A stretch of 64,000 nucleotides of DNA from Roseomonas sp. (lineage in GTDB: Bacteria; Pseudomonadota; Alphaproteobacteria; Acetobacterales; Acetobacteraceae): positions 389,464-453,463 of the forward strand of contig JADCER010000003.1 of the NCBI GenBank assembly GCA_020249925.1, written 5' to 3'. Below, piece by piece: positions 36,705-44,867 of this stretch; the stretch's first letter is position 1, and each line of letters opens with the position of its first letter. The notes beneath the pieces were generated by a model that was given only the letters and a program-made list of their open reading frames with translations, was not told the DNA's origin and searched no databases. Both the position numbers and the translations under genes were made by a program.

Positions 36705-37496
36705 ATGTATGATTTCGCCTATCACAAGCCCACCAACCTGGCCGATGCCGCGAAGCTGCTGGCTGATCCGGATGCCAAGGCGGTCTCTGGCGGGCATACG
36801 CTGATCCCAGCGCTGAAGCACCGGCTGAACAAGCCATCAGCGCTGGTGGATTTGTCCGGCATTGCCGAGATGAAGGGCATTCGCCGTGAAGGCAATGCGA
36901 TCATCATCGGCGCGCTGACGCGGCATGTGGAAGTTGCCAATAGCGCGGAAGTGAAGGCCGCCATTCCGGCGCTGGCCTATATGGCGTCCCATATTGGTGA
37001 TGTGCAGGTGCGCAATCGCGGCACGATTGGTGGTTCGGTTTCCAATAACGACCCGGCGGCGGATTACCCGGCGGCGGTGCTCGGCCTTGGCGCCACCATC
37101 CACACTAACAAGCGCAAGATCGCGGCGGATGATTTCTTTCAGGGCATGTTCACCACGGCGCTCGGCGCGGACGAAATCCTGGTGGCGGTGGAATTCCCGA
37201 TCCCTGAGAAGGCCGGCTACGCCAAGATGAAGAACCCGGCCAGCCGTTATGTCATGGCGGGGGTTTTCATCTCCAAGGGCGCCGGCGGCGTGCGGGTTGC
37301 GGTGAATGGCGCCGGGCCTTGTGTGTTCCGTCAGGCCGATATGGAAAAGGCGCTGGCGGGCAATTTCTCGGCCAATGCCATTGCCGGCATTGCGCAATCG
37401 GCTGATGGGCTGAACAGCGATATCCATGGCAGCGCCGAATATCGCGCCCATCTGGTGGGCGTGATGGCCAAGCGTGCGATGGCGGCAGCCGGCTGA
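36705..37496 (+). CDS. Molybdenum hydroxylase medium subunit, FAD-binding (CoxM-like)
   Basis: The FAD subunit (263 aa). The vanillyl-alcohol-oxidase-type FAD motifs are VSGGHTLIPALKHRL (about residues 25-39) and IGDVQVRNRGTIGGSVSNND (about residues 98-117). The fold completes the S-L-M trimer with the two genes upstream, 12 bases after the large subunit. A hairpin terminator follows, so the three subunits form their own transcript. Confidence 0.92.
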   Translation: MYDFAYHKPTNLADAAKLLADPDAKAVSGGHTLIPALKHRLNKPSALVDLSGIAEMKGIRREGNAIIIGALTRHVEVANSAEVKAAIPALAYMASHIGDVQVRNRGTIGGSVSNNDPAADYPAAVLGLGATIHTNKRKIAADDFFQGMFTTALGADEILVAVEFPIPEKAGYAKMKNPASRYVMAGVFISKGAGGVRVAVNGAGPCVFRQADMEKALAGNFSANAIAGIAQSADGLNSDIHGSAEYRAHLVGVMAKRAMAAAG

Positions 37497-37521
37497 AGCC
37501 CTTTCGGCTTTTGCAACACAA

Positions 37522-37555
37522 GAAATGGCGGCCTTAGGGTCGCCATTTTCGTTTC
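37522..37555 (+). terminator. Terminator after the molybdenum hydroxylase operon
   Basis: AAATGGCG pairs with CGCCATTT around a 10-base loop and is followed by TCGTTT. Confidence 0.75.
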
Positions 37556-37625
37556 CGGCAATCGCCCGCTGGCACCGCGGGCGCTTCTGCGCCATGATCC
37601 CCGCATAGGTTGCGGGAGGGCCGCC

Positions 37626-38030
37626 ATGGAAATCAATGATCCCGAGATCATCGCGGAAGTCCGCGCGGTGTTTGACCGTTATGAAGCCGCCATCGCCGCC
37701 AATGACGCCGCGGTGCTGGATAGCTCCTTCTGGGATGATCCACGCGTGGTGCGTTACGGCATCACGGAATTGCTTTATGGGATCGAGGCTATTCGTGCCT
37801 TTCGCGCCAGCGTGAAATCCTATGCGCCGCGTGCGCAGAAGAAAATCACCATCACCAGTTTCGGGCGCGATTTCGCCACCACCAATCTGGAGTTTCAGCG
37901 CCTGGATAGCGGGTTGATCGGGCGGGAGACCAAGATCATGGCGCGCATTCCGGGGCAGGGCTGGCGCGTTGTCTCCGCCCATGTCTCACTAATGGCGCAA
38001 ACCGATCCAGGCCGTGTCGCGAAAGGCTGA
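37626..38030 (+). CDS. AtzH/HpxZ-like NTF2-fold protein
   Basis: A small cytoplasmic protein (134 aa) of the SnoaL/NTF2-like fold. Its start EINDPEIIAEVRAVFDRYEA and the block FWDDPRVVRYGITELLYGI match the AtzH/HpxZ (DUF3225-type) group. Known relatives are accessory to amidases in s-triazine and oxalurate breakdown. No amidase gene is adjacent here. The RBS is GGAGGG. The next gene starts 4 bases after its stop. Confidence 0.78.
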   Translation: MEINDPEIIAEVRAVFDRYEAAIAANDAAVLDSSFWDDPRVVRYGITELLYGIEAIRAFRASVKSYAPRAQKKITITSFGRDFATTNLEFQRLDSGLIGRETKIMARIPGQGWRVVSAHVSLMAQTDPGRVAKG

Positions 38031-38034
38031 TGCC

Positions 38035-38685
38035 ATGACCAAGACTGTCGAATGCTTCTACACGCTCTCCTCCCCCTGGATGTATCTGGGGGGCAAGCAA
38101 TTATCCGACATCATCAAGCGCCACGGCGCCAATCTGGTCTTGCGCCCTTATGATTTCCGCCTGGTGGTGCCGCATACCGGCGGCATTGCGCTTCGCACCC
38201 GCCCGGAACCGCGCCAGGATTACCACGCTTTGGAACTGGACCGCTGGGCGCTGCATCTCGGCATCCCGATCAAGCTGAAGCCGAAGCACTACCCGCCATC
38301 GGATCAGCGCCAGGCCGGCCAAATGGTCATGGCAGCGGCAGCGCGCGGCATGGATGCCGTGCGGCTTTCCCATGCGCTGCTCACCGCGCTTTGGCTGGAG
38401 GACCGCGACATTGCCGACCCGCACATTCGCGTCGCCATCGCCGAAGAACAGGGCATGCCAGGCGAAAGCCTGCACCGGGAAGAGGAAAGTGCCAGCATCC
38501 AGGCGGAGTTTGACCGCAACAACCGCGACGCCATCGCCCGCGGCGTGTTCGGCGCCCCCACCTATGTTTGCGATGACCTGTTTCTTTGGGGCCAGGACCG
38601 GCTGTTCTTCCTGGACAAGTATCTGAGCGGCCAGCCCGTGCAATCCGGCCCCGTCAAGACCATCGCCAAGACAAGGGCGCGCTGA
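38035..38685 (+). CDS. DsbA-family 2-hydroxychromene-2-carboxylate isomerase-like protein
   Basis: A cytoplasmic thioredoxin-fold protein (216 aa) of the HCCA isomerase/kappa glutathione transferase group. It opens with VECFYTLSSPWMYLGGKQL, where SSPW carries the active-site Ser of the group instead of a CxxC. It ends with GVFGAPTYVCDDLFLWGQDR, the cis-Pro element and family C-terminus. HCCA isomerases act in naphthalene-type aromatic breakdown; no ring-cleavage genes are seen here, so the substrate is open. Confidence 0.87.
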   Translation: MTKTVECFYTLSSPWMYLGGKQLSDIIKRHGANLVLRPYDFRLVVPHTGGIALRTRPEPRQDYHALELDRWALHLGIPIKLKPKHYPPSDQRQAGQMVMAAAARGMDAVRLSHALLTALWLEDRDIADPHIRVAIAEEQGMPGESLHREEESASIQAEFDRNNRDAIARGVFGAPTYVCDDLFLWGQDRLFFLDKYLSGQPVQSGPVKTIAKTRAR

Positions 38686-38687
38686 GC

Positions 38688-39959
38688 ATGGCGCGCCATG
38701 TCGTGGTGATTGGCGCCGGCGCGGTGGGCGCGGCCTCGGCGCTTGTGGCGCTGAAGGAAGGCTACCGCGTCACCATCCTCGATCCCGGTGAGCCGGGCGG
38801 GGAGCAGGCGGCATCCTATGGCAATGGCTGCTGGCTCAGCCCCATGTCGGTAATCCCGCCAGCGGTGCCGGGCATTTGGAAGAAGCTGCCGAAATTCCTC
38901 TCAGACCCGCTCGGGCCGCTCGCCATCCGCTGGAGCTATTTGCCGAAGGTCGCGCCCTGGCTGATCCGCTACCTCGCTTCCGGCTGGCGCTGGGAAGATG
39001 TGGCACGGACCGCCCACGCGCTTCGCCCGCTGGTGCAGGATGCACCCCGGCTGCACAAGGCTTTGGCGGACCAGGCCGGGGTTGGGCATCTGATCGAAAG
39101 GCGGGGGCTGATGTATATCTACCCCTCCCGCGCGGATTTTGAGGCTGAACGGAAGGCCTGGGAAATCCGCCACCAGGTTGGTGTGCGCTGGATTGAGCTT
39201 GACGCGGATGAGCTCCGCCAACGCGAACCAGAACTCGACCGCCGCTATGGTTTTGGGATTTTCGTGGATGAGGGCGGGCATTGCACCGACCCTGGCGCCT
39301 ATGTTGCGGCGTTGATTGCCCTTGCCCAAGCGGAGGGCGCCAAACTGCACCGCGACCGCGCCACCGGTTTCCGCATTGAAGCCGGGCGGTTGCGGGCCGT
39401 GACGACAGGGCAGGGGGAGGTCGCCTGCGATGCCGCCGTGATCGCCGCCGGGGTGCATTCCAAGCCGCTGGCGCGCGCGGCTGGGGATGATGTGCCGCTG
39501 GAAAGCGAACGCGGCTATCACGCCGAAATCAGCGCCCCAGAAGTGGCGCCACGACATGGGTTGATGCCCTCAGACGGCAAAATGTCCATCATGCGCACCG
39601 CGCGGGGGCTGCGCTGCGCCGGCCAGGTGGAGATTGCCGGGATTGACGCCGCGCCCAATTGGCAACGCGCAGAAATCCTGAAAAACCATCTGCTTGGCTG
39701 CTTTCCTGGCCTGCCACGCGATCTGCCGACAGAACGGGTGAAGTTTTGGCTCGGCCATCGGCCTTCCATGCCGGATGGCATGCCCTGCCTTGGCCCATCC
39801 CGCGCCAGCCCGGATGTGATCCATGCCTTTGGCCATGGCCATACCGGGCTGGTGGCCGCCGCCCGGACGGGGGAGGTGGTGGCGGCCCTGCTGGCCCGCC
39901 GCGCCCCGCCGATCCCCATCGCTGCCTTCGACTCGCGACGATTCAAGGCGTTTTTTTAG
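38688..39959 (+). CDS. D-amino acid dehydrogenase-like FAD-dependent oxidoreductase (DadA/DAO family)
   Basis: A flavoprotein (423 aa) of the DAO fold. It has the FAD-binding VVVIGAGAVGAASALVALKE, the early GEQAASYGNG element of DadA-like enzymes, DEGGHCTDPGAYVAALIALA, and a C-terminal FGHGHTGLVAAARTGEVVA. Such enzymes oxidise D-amino acids or secondary amines and pass electrons to the respiratory chain. It starts 2 bases after the isomerase gene, so 37626-39959 is one operon. Confidence 0.88.
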   Translation: MARHVVVIGAGAVGAASALVALKEGYRVTILDPGEPGGEQAASYGNGCWLSPMSVIPPAVPGIWKKLPKFLSDPLGPLAIRWSYLPKVAPWLIRYLASGWRWEDVARTAHALRPLVQDAPRLHKALADQAGVGHLIERRGLMYIYPSRADFEAERKAWEIRHQVGVRWIELDADELRQREPELDRRYGFGIFVDEGGHCTDPGAYVAALIALAQAEGAKLHRDRATGFRIEAGRLRAVTTGQGEVACDAAVIAAGVHSKPLARAAGDDVPLESERGYHAEISAPEVAPRHGLMPSDGKMSIMRTARGLRCAGQVEIAGIDAAPNWQRAEILKNHLLGCFPGLPRDLPTERVKFWLGHRPSMPDGMPCLGPSRASPDVIHAFGHGHTGLVAAARTGEVVAALLARRAPPIPIAAFDSRRFKAFF

Positions 39960-40061
39960 CTTTTCATCCGTCTCACTTAAGATTTTTCTCGCTTTTCGGG
40001 AAATGCGGTGTCATGCTGCCAAATACCAGCGTTGCATCCCGCGCGTTGCGGTCATTTATGT

Positions 40062-40841
40062 GTGGATAGTCAAACAGTGTTTCCTGAAAACGAGCACCAG
40101 GATAGCACCGGGCCGATCGAGGCCGAGGTGAAGTGGTACAACTCCCGTAAAGGCTTCGGCTTCGTACTGGGACCAGATGGGCAGGATGTGTTTTTTCACG
40201 CCTCTGCCCTGACAGAGGCAGGCATTGAGCCGCCAGATACCGGCGACAAGCTGGTTTGCGAAATCGGTTCTGACCGGCAGGGCCGGCGCCTGATCACGCG
40301 AATCATGCAGCTGAAGAAGGGCGAAGGCGGTGGCGAAGCGCGCCCGCCGCGCCGTGAATTCGGCGGCGGTGGTGGCTTTGGGGATCGTCCCCCGCGCCGC
40401 GATTTCGGGGATCGTCCCCCGCGCCGTGATTTCGGTGATCGCCCCCCGCGCCGTGATTTCGGCGGTGGCGGCGGCTTTGGTGGCGGTGGCTTCGGTGATC
40501 GTCCCCCGCGCCGTGACTTTGGTGGCGGCGGCGGCTTTGGCGGTGGTGGCGGTTTTGGTGACCGTCCCCCGCGTCGTGATTTCGGGGATCGTCCCCCGCC
40601 GCGCCGCGAGTTCAACCGCGATGAAGGCGGGCCGACCTATGACATCGCCGGCACGGTCAAGTGGTTTGATCAGGTGCGCGGCTTTGGCTTCGTAACGCCG
40701 GAAGATGGCGGCCAGGATGTCTTCCTGCATTCATCGGTGCTGCAACGCGCCGGCAAGCAGGATGTGCAGCAGGGTGAAAAGGTCGCGCTTGAAGTGCGTG
40801 ACGGTCAGCGCGGCCGCCAGGCCGTGAATATGAAGGGCTGA
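40062..40841 (+). CDS. Double cold-shock-domain protein with Arg/Gly-rich linker
   Basis: A cytoplasmic nucleic-acid-binding protein (about 259 aa). CSD1 (residues 20-85) has RNP1-like KGFGFVLGPDG and RNP2-like VFFHASAL. CSD2 (about 190-258) has VKWFDQVRGFGFV and VFLHSSVL. Between them lies about 95 residues of low complexity made of seven RPPRR(D/E)F units, most written DRPPRRDFG, mixed with GGGGFG. Paired CSDs are common in alphaproteobacteria, but this linker resembles the RGG regions of eukaryotic RNA-binding proteins. The start is uncertain: GTG 40062 is preferred, GTG 40077 possible, and no ATG gives a sensible N-terminus. A terminator follows. Confidence 0.88.
   Translation: MDSQTVFPENEHQDSTGPIEAEVKWYNSRKGFGFVLGPDGQDVFFHASALTEAGIEPPDTGDKLVCEIGSDRQGRRLITRIMQLKKGEGGGEARPPRREFGGGGGFGDRPPRRDFGDRPPRRDFGDRPPRRDFGGGGGFGGGGFGDRPPRRDFGGGGGFGGGGGFGDRPPRRDFGDRPPPRREFNRDEGGPTYDIAGTVKWFDQVRGFGFVTPEDGGQDVFLHSSVLQRAGKQDVQQGEKVALEVRDGQRGRQAVNMKG
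40358..40617 (+). repeat. Tandem DNA repeats encoding the RPPRRDFG/GGGGFG linker
   Basis: Units of about 27 bases built on GATCGTCCCCCGCGCCG and TGATTTCGG recur, interleaved with GGCGGTGGCGGC runs. The repeats are in frame with the cold-shock protein and vary at third codon positions, so they are coding repeats and not an array with unique spacers. Confidence 0.85.
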
Positions 40842-40883
40842 AGCAGCCTGCATCGTGGCCCATGTGGCTGCGACAGCGTTCTG

Positions 40884-40914
40884 AAAACGAGGGGCATGTC
40901 CCCTCGTTTTTTTA
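40884..40914 (+). terminator. Terminator after the cold-shock gene
   Basis: AACGAGGGG pairs with CCCCTCGTT across a 5-base loop and is followed by a T7 run. Confidence 0.88.
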
Positions 40915-41059
40915 TGGCGTAGAGCGGAGGATGTTGGTTCCATTTGCGATTGAGAAAACTGAAGACAGCAACGGCATTTTTACCGAATTTCAATAAAAAA
41001 CGTGGTTTTTCAGTAGTTTATTTAACAGCTTCTTCACCTTCATCTGGCAGTTTCGGCTT

Positions 41060-41093
41060 GTCCCCAAAACGGGCGCAGCGAAGGGAAAATCCC
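41060..41093 (+). promoter_or_regulatory. Leader of flagellin gene 1, with motif shared by flagellin gene 2
   Basis: The 5' leader reads CCCCAAAACGGGC, then GCGA, then an AAGGGAAAA Shine-Dalgarno region directly before the start. The SD lies inside GGGAAAATCCC, which can fold on itself. The same order of elements is seen before the second flagellin gene at 42109. A role in post-transcriptional control is inference. Confidence 0.4.
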
Positions 41094-41924
41094 ATGAATC
41101 TGAATTCGGTGAATACCAACCTGGCGGCGATGACCGCCCTGCAATCCCTCAACCGGACCAATGATGCGCTCGGCGTTGTTCAGAAGCGTGTCTCCACCGG
41201 CTTTCGCGTGGCCGATGCCAAGGATGATGGCGGCGCCTTCGCGGTTGCGCAAACCGTGCGCGGTGATATCGCCGGCCTGACGGCGGCCAATGAACAATTG
41301 GGCGGTCTCAAGGGCGTTGTTGATGTGACCCTGCAAGGCCTTGGTCAGGTATCCAGGACCATGGTGGAATTGCGGACGGTCCTGACGCGCCTTGCCGATG
41401 GCACCATCAATGGTGAGCAACGCGCGCAGTATGAACAGCAATACACGCAGCTTCAGACCCAGGTGCAGCGCTTCATCCAGGACGCAACCTATAATGGCCG
41501 CACCCTGCTCTCGACAGTGGTCGCCGATGGCGGCGGCGATATCGTATCCATTCGCAATGAAGCCGGCACCACGCTGACCCTTGCGGCGTTTGTTGGTGCA
41601 ACCGATTTCGTGGTGGCCGCAGCACCCGCCGATGCCACAACCGCGCAGGCAGCCATTGCGGGCGACTGGGCGAATGTGAATGAAAACATCAATGACGCGC
41701 TTAATCGCCTTGGTGCCGATGCGCGCTATATTGACGCCCAGATCAGCTATAATCGCGACAAGCTTGACGCGCTTGAAGGCGGGCTTGGCGCCTTGATTGA
41801 TGCCGATATCGCGAAGGAAGCGGCACGGCTTCAGGCCTTGCAGATCCGCCAGCAGCTTGGCACGCAAACGCTGTCCATCACGAACCAGGCACCACAGGCG
41901 CTGATCTCCCTCTTCGGTCGTTGA
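41094..41924 (+). CDS. Flagellin 1
   Basis: A secreted filament subunit (276 aa) exported by the flagellar type III apparatus. The N-terminal D0/D1 helix is clear (NSVNTNLAAMTALQSLNRTN, KRVSTGFRVADAKDDGGAFA), as is the C-terminal one (LDALEGGLGALIDADIAKEA, LGTQTLSITNQAPQALISLF). The variable centre is short, as in alphaproteobacterial flagellins. ATG 41094 is fixed by the conserved N-terminus; a longer frame from 40944 is untranslated leader. It is paralogous to the gene at 42144. No other flagellar genes are in the window. Confidence 0.93.
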   Translation: MNLNSVNTNLAAMTALQSLNRTNDALGVVQKRVSTGFRVADAKDDGGAFAVAQTVRGDIAGLTAANEQLGGLKGVVDVTLQGLGQVSRTMVELRTVLTRLADGTINGEQRAQYEQQYTQLQTQVQRFIQDATYNGRTLLSTVVADGGGDIVSIRNEAGTTLTLAAFVGATDFVVAAAPADATTAQAAIAGDWANVNENINDALNRLGADARYIDAQISYNRDKLDALEGGLGALIDADIAKEAARLQALQIRQQLGTQTLSITNQAPQALISLFGR

Positions 41925-41973
41925 GGTGAAGCGCGCCTTCGCCTGATCCGCTTCATGCGTGCAGAGTTTTTTG

Positions 41974-42012
41974 TGGAACACCACGGCATTCAGGCCGTGG
42001 TGTTTCCGCTTT
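41974..42012 (+). terminator. Terminator after flagellin 1
   Basis: AACACCACGGC pairs perfectly with GCCGTGGTGTT across a 6-base loop, followed by TCCGCTTT. The long stem may also stabilise the flagellin 1 mRNA. Confidence 0.75.
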
Positions 42013-42071
42013 ATGATGCGGCTACAGAACAAAAAATTTTTGCTTTCGCCTGCCAAATAAGGCCCGCGATT

Positions 42072-42143
42072 CATCAAATTTTATTTCTTTGATGCCAGTG
42101 TAACTGACGCCCAAAATGGGCCTGCGATAAGGGAAAAAATCCG
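42072..42143 (+). promoter_or_regulatory. Leader of flagellin gene 2 with two inverted repeats
   Basis: There is an inverted repeat CATCAAA / TTTGATG (42072-42094), then GCCCAAAATGGGC (42109-42121), then TGCGATAAGGGAAAA as the Shine-Dalgarno region. The second hairpin and the following purine run correspond to the leader of flagellin gene 1. The CATCAAA repeat is found only here. Confidence 0.4.
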
Positions 42144-42992
42144 ATGAGCATCACTTCGGTCATCACCAATATCGGCGCCATGACCGCGCTGCAATCTCTC
42201 AACCGCACCAATGATGCCTTGTCTGAGGTGCAGAAGCGCATCTCAACCGGGTATCGTGTTGCCGATGCCAAGGATGATGGCGGCGCCTTTGCGGTGGCGC
42301 AAACGGTGCGGAGCGACACGGCCTCCCTCAGCGCAGTCAATGAACAACTGGGCGGCCTGCGCGGCCTGGTGGATGTTTCCCTGACAGCGCTTGAGCAGGT
42401 CTCGAAGACCATGATTGATATCCGCACCGTGCTGACGCGCCTTTCCGATGGCACCATCACCGGGGAAGCGCGTGATCAATATAATCAGCAATACGCGCAG
42501 CTTCGCACCCAGATCACAAGCTTTCTGGAAGATGCGGATTACTTCGGGCGCAATCTGCTGACCGGGGCATCACCCGCCGATGATGTCGTGACCATGCGGA
42601 GCGAATCGGCTGACGCGGCTGATCTTTATACGCTCGCCGCACTTGGTCCCGCTGCGACTTTCCTGGTCAATGCAGGCCCCTTCACGACCGACGCTGCTGC
42701 CCGCGCCGCCCTGGACCCGGCAACAGGCAATTTCACCGCCATCAATCAGGCGATCAATGACGCGATGAACCGGCTGGGTTCCGATGCGCGCTATATTGAT
42801 GCGCAGATCAATTTCAACAGCGACAAGCTGGATGCCATGGAAGGTGGCCTGGGCAATCTGATTGATGCGAATCTGGCGCGCGAATCAGCCCGTCTGCAAG
42901 CGCTGCAAATTCGCCAGCAGCTTGGCAGCCAAACACTTTCCATCGCCAATCAGGCGCCGCAATTCCTGCTCTCGCTCTTTGGCGGCCGCTGA
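42144..42992 (+). CDS. Flagellin 2
   Basis: A second filament subunit (282 aa). The termini are close to flagellin 1 (KRISTGYRVADAKDDGGAFA; LDAMEGGLGNLIDANLARES; LGSQTLSIANQAPQFLLSLF) while the middle (about residues 150-210) differs. It has its own leader and lies after a terminator, so the two flagellins can be expressed independently. Multi-flagellin filaments are usual in this class. Confidence 0.93.
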   Translation: MSITSVITNIGAMTALQSLNRTNDALSEVQKRISTGYRVADAKDDGGAFAVAQTVRSDTASLSAVNEQLGGLRGLVDVSLTALEQVSKTMIDIRTVLTRLSDGTITGEARDQYNQQYAQLRTQITSFLEDADYFGRNLLTGASPADDVVTMRSESADAADLYTLAALGPAATFLVNAGPFTTDAAARAALDPATGNFTAINQAINDAMNRLGSDARYIDAQINFNSDKLDAMEGGLGNLIDANLARESARLQALQIRQQLGSQTLSIANQAPQFLLSLFGGR

Positions 42993-43021
42993 CCAGATAA
43001 ACCGTATATCCTGGCCGTGGC

Positions 43022-43762
43022 TCAACCAAAGCGCCGCGGCCTGATGCCGGCATGGAACCAGCTGATCATGGAATAGATGTCATAGACCGGCAGGCCAAGC
43101 GCATCACGCAGCGCCGCCGCATAGGGCGGCATATTGGTGCATTCCAGCACAATGGCGCCGACATCCGGGTGTTGTGCGACCAATGCGCGCCCGGCATCCA
43201 GGATATCCTGCGTCGCAAGGTCAATATCCATATCCTGCTGATCGGCGCGGATCAGGACGCGGAAAAACTCCCGCCCGCCTTCCGTGCCGACACAGGGGGT
43301 ATCGCGCGCGACACCAGCGGCATCCAGATGCGCGGGCGTGAGTGATTGCTTGCTGACGGTAATCACGCCAACGCGCTTGCCGGGCGGCAATGTTGCCTGC
43401 ACCCAAGGCACCTGCATGAGCGATGATGTCGCAACCGGCACCTGCACCGCGTCCGCCAATTCGCGCTGGAACAGGGACAGGAAGCCGCAATTGGTGGTGA
43501 TCGCCTCGGCGCCCAGATGCACCAATTCCTGGGCTGCCGCGATGAAATCCGGCAAAAGCCCCTTGGCACCCAGCAGCACGACCTTTTCCGGGGTGGCGCC
43601 AGGCACCACGCGAAACAGCACGGGGAAGGGCCAGGTCTCGCCATTGCCCATATCGCCCGGGATGCGGGGAAAGCGCGCTTCCAGCATCAAAATGCCAAGC
43701 GGTGCGCCATAGATGGATTTGCCGCCACGTGCGATGCGCGGCGCTGCATTTGGGCTGTTCAT
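43022..43762 (-). CDS. Aspartate/glutamate racemase-family protein
   Basis: A cytoplasmic Asp/Glu/hydantoin racemase-fold protein (246 aa). The two catalytic cysteines sit in AITTNCGFLSLFQ (about residue 92) and VLECTNMPPYAAAL (about residue 209), as expected for a two-base cofactor-independent racemase. The group also includes maleate isomerase and arylmalonate decarboxylase relatives. It is divergent from a Bug receptor gene 55 bases away, so the two may be co-regulated. Confidence 0.82.
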   Translation of the reverse strand: MNSPNAAPRIARGGKSIYGAPLGILMLEARFPRIPGDMGNGETWPFPVLFRVVPGATPEKVVLLGAKGLLPDFIAAAQELVHLGAEAITTNCGFLSLFQRELADAVQVPVATSSLMQVPWVQATLPPGKRVGVITVSKQSLTPAHLDAAGVARDTPCVGTEGGREFFRVLIRADQQDMDIDLATQDILDAGRALVAQHPDVGAIVLECTNMPPYAAALRDALGLPVYDIYSMISWFHAGIRPRRFG

Positions 43763-43817
43763 TCCTGAAGCTTAGATGGTTAAACTGCCCTGCAACAATC
43801 CCGGGGAGTTTCAAACC

Positions 43818-44801
43818 ATGCGCTTTCGCCTGCTTGCGGCCCTTATGGCCGGCCTGATCGCCTCGCCCGCCCTGGCGCAGGGCGATTGGCCCAATCGCCC
43901 CATTACGCTGATGGGCGGTTTCCCGAATGGCGCGGGCACGGATATCTATGCGCGGCGCCTGGCGGAGCCGCTCTCCCGCGCGCTTGGTCAGCCGGTCGTT
44001 GTGGATAACCGCACCGGCGCTGGCGGCAATATCGGGTCAGACTTCGTGGCGAAGTCGCGGCCCGATGGCTACACCTTCTATTTCGGCACCGCGGGCACGC
44101 ATGCGATCAATGCAGCCCTCTACAAAAACCTACCCTTTGATGTGCAGCGGGATTTCACGCCCGTGGTGCTGCTCGGCGATGTGCCGAATGTCATGATTGT
44201 GAGCACTGATAAGCGCCCGCAATTCCAGAATTGCGCGCAGGTGCTGGCAGCGGCACGGGCGCGGCCCCAAGCGGTGTCCTTCGGGTCCACCGGTAATGGC
44301 GCCTCCACCCACCTCGCCGGGGTGCAATTCGCCATCGCGGCCAATCTCGATTTGCTGCACGTGCCCTATCGCGGCCAACCCGGCGCCATGGCCTCCTTGC
44401 TCGCGGGCGATACCGACCTGTTCTTCAACCAATCCGGCGCCGCCATGGGGCCGATCCGCCAAGGGCAGGTCCGCCCGCTGGCGGTGATGAGCCCCGCACG
44501 GCTTGCCGCGCTCCCGGATGTGCCCACGGTCGCTGAGGCTTGCGGCACAGCGCCCATGGATACCAGCACCTGGTATGCCATCCTGGCGCCTGCCAACCTG
44601 CCGGACCCGATCCTGCAGCGCATGAATGCTGAGGTGAACCGCATCATCGCGACGCCCGAATTCCGCACTTGGCTGGTGCAGGATCAGGCCATCACGCCCC
44701 CCGCCGCGCCCAATACGCCGGAGCAATTCCGCGAAACCCTGGCGCGCGATATTGCCCGCTGGGCTGAGGTGGTGCGGCGTTCGGGCGCCACGGTGGATTG
44801 A
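43818..44801 (+). CDS. Tripartite tricarboxylate transporter (Bug) receptor
   Basis: A periplasmic Bug receptor (327 aa) with a signal peptide (MRFRLLAALMAGLIASPALAQ, cleavage near residue 21). The core has WPNRPITLMGGFPNGAGTDI, RTGAGGNIGSDFVAKSRPDG and LDLLHVPYRGQPGAMASLL. No membrane TctAB genes are close. It precedes the acyl-CoA dehydrogenase and CoA transferase genes, which suggests uptake of an organic acid that is then CoA-activated. Confidence 0.9.
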   Translation: MRFRLLAALMAGLIASPALAQGDWPNRPITLMGGFPNGAGTDIYARRLAEPLSRALGQPVVVDNRTGAGGNIGSDFVAKSRPDGYTFYFGTAGTHAINAALYKNLPFDVQRDFTPVVLLGDVPNVMIVSTDKRPQFQNCAQVLAAARARPQAVSFGSTGNGASTHLAGVQFAIAANLDLLHVPYRGQPGAMASLLAGDTDLFFNQSGAAMGPIRQGQVRPLAVMSPARLAALPDVPTVAEACGTAPMDTSTWYAILAPANLPDPILQRMNAEVNRIIATPEFRTWLVQDQAITPPAAPNTPEQFRETLARDIARWAEVVRRSGATVD

Positions 44802-44867
44802 AGCGCCCCATCATCTTGCAAGCCCGGCCAGCCAGCCCTAATCGGAAGCGAAACCGGAGCAAGACCG

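Noticed and set aside
40358..40617. Regular short repeats that look like a CRISPR array
   Set aside because: The units are in frame, encode RPPRRDFG and GGGGFG, and are not separated by unique spacers. No cas gene is nearby.
41045..41061. TGGCAG...TTG as a sigma-54 promoter for flagellin 1
   Set aside because: The GG and GC elements are not at the required 10-base spacing, and no match occurs before flagellin 2.
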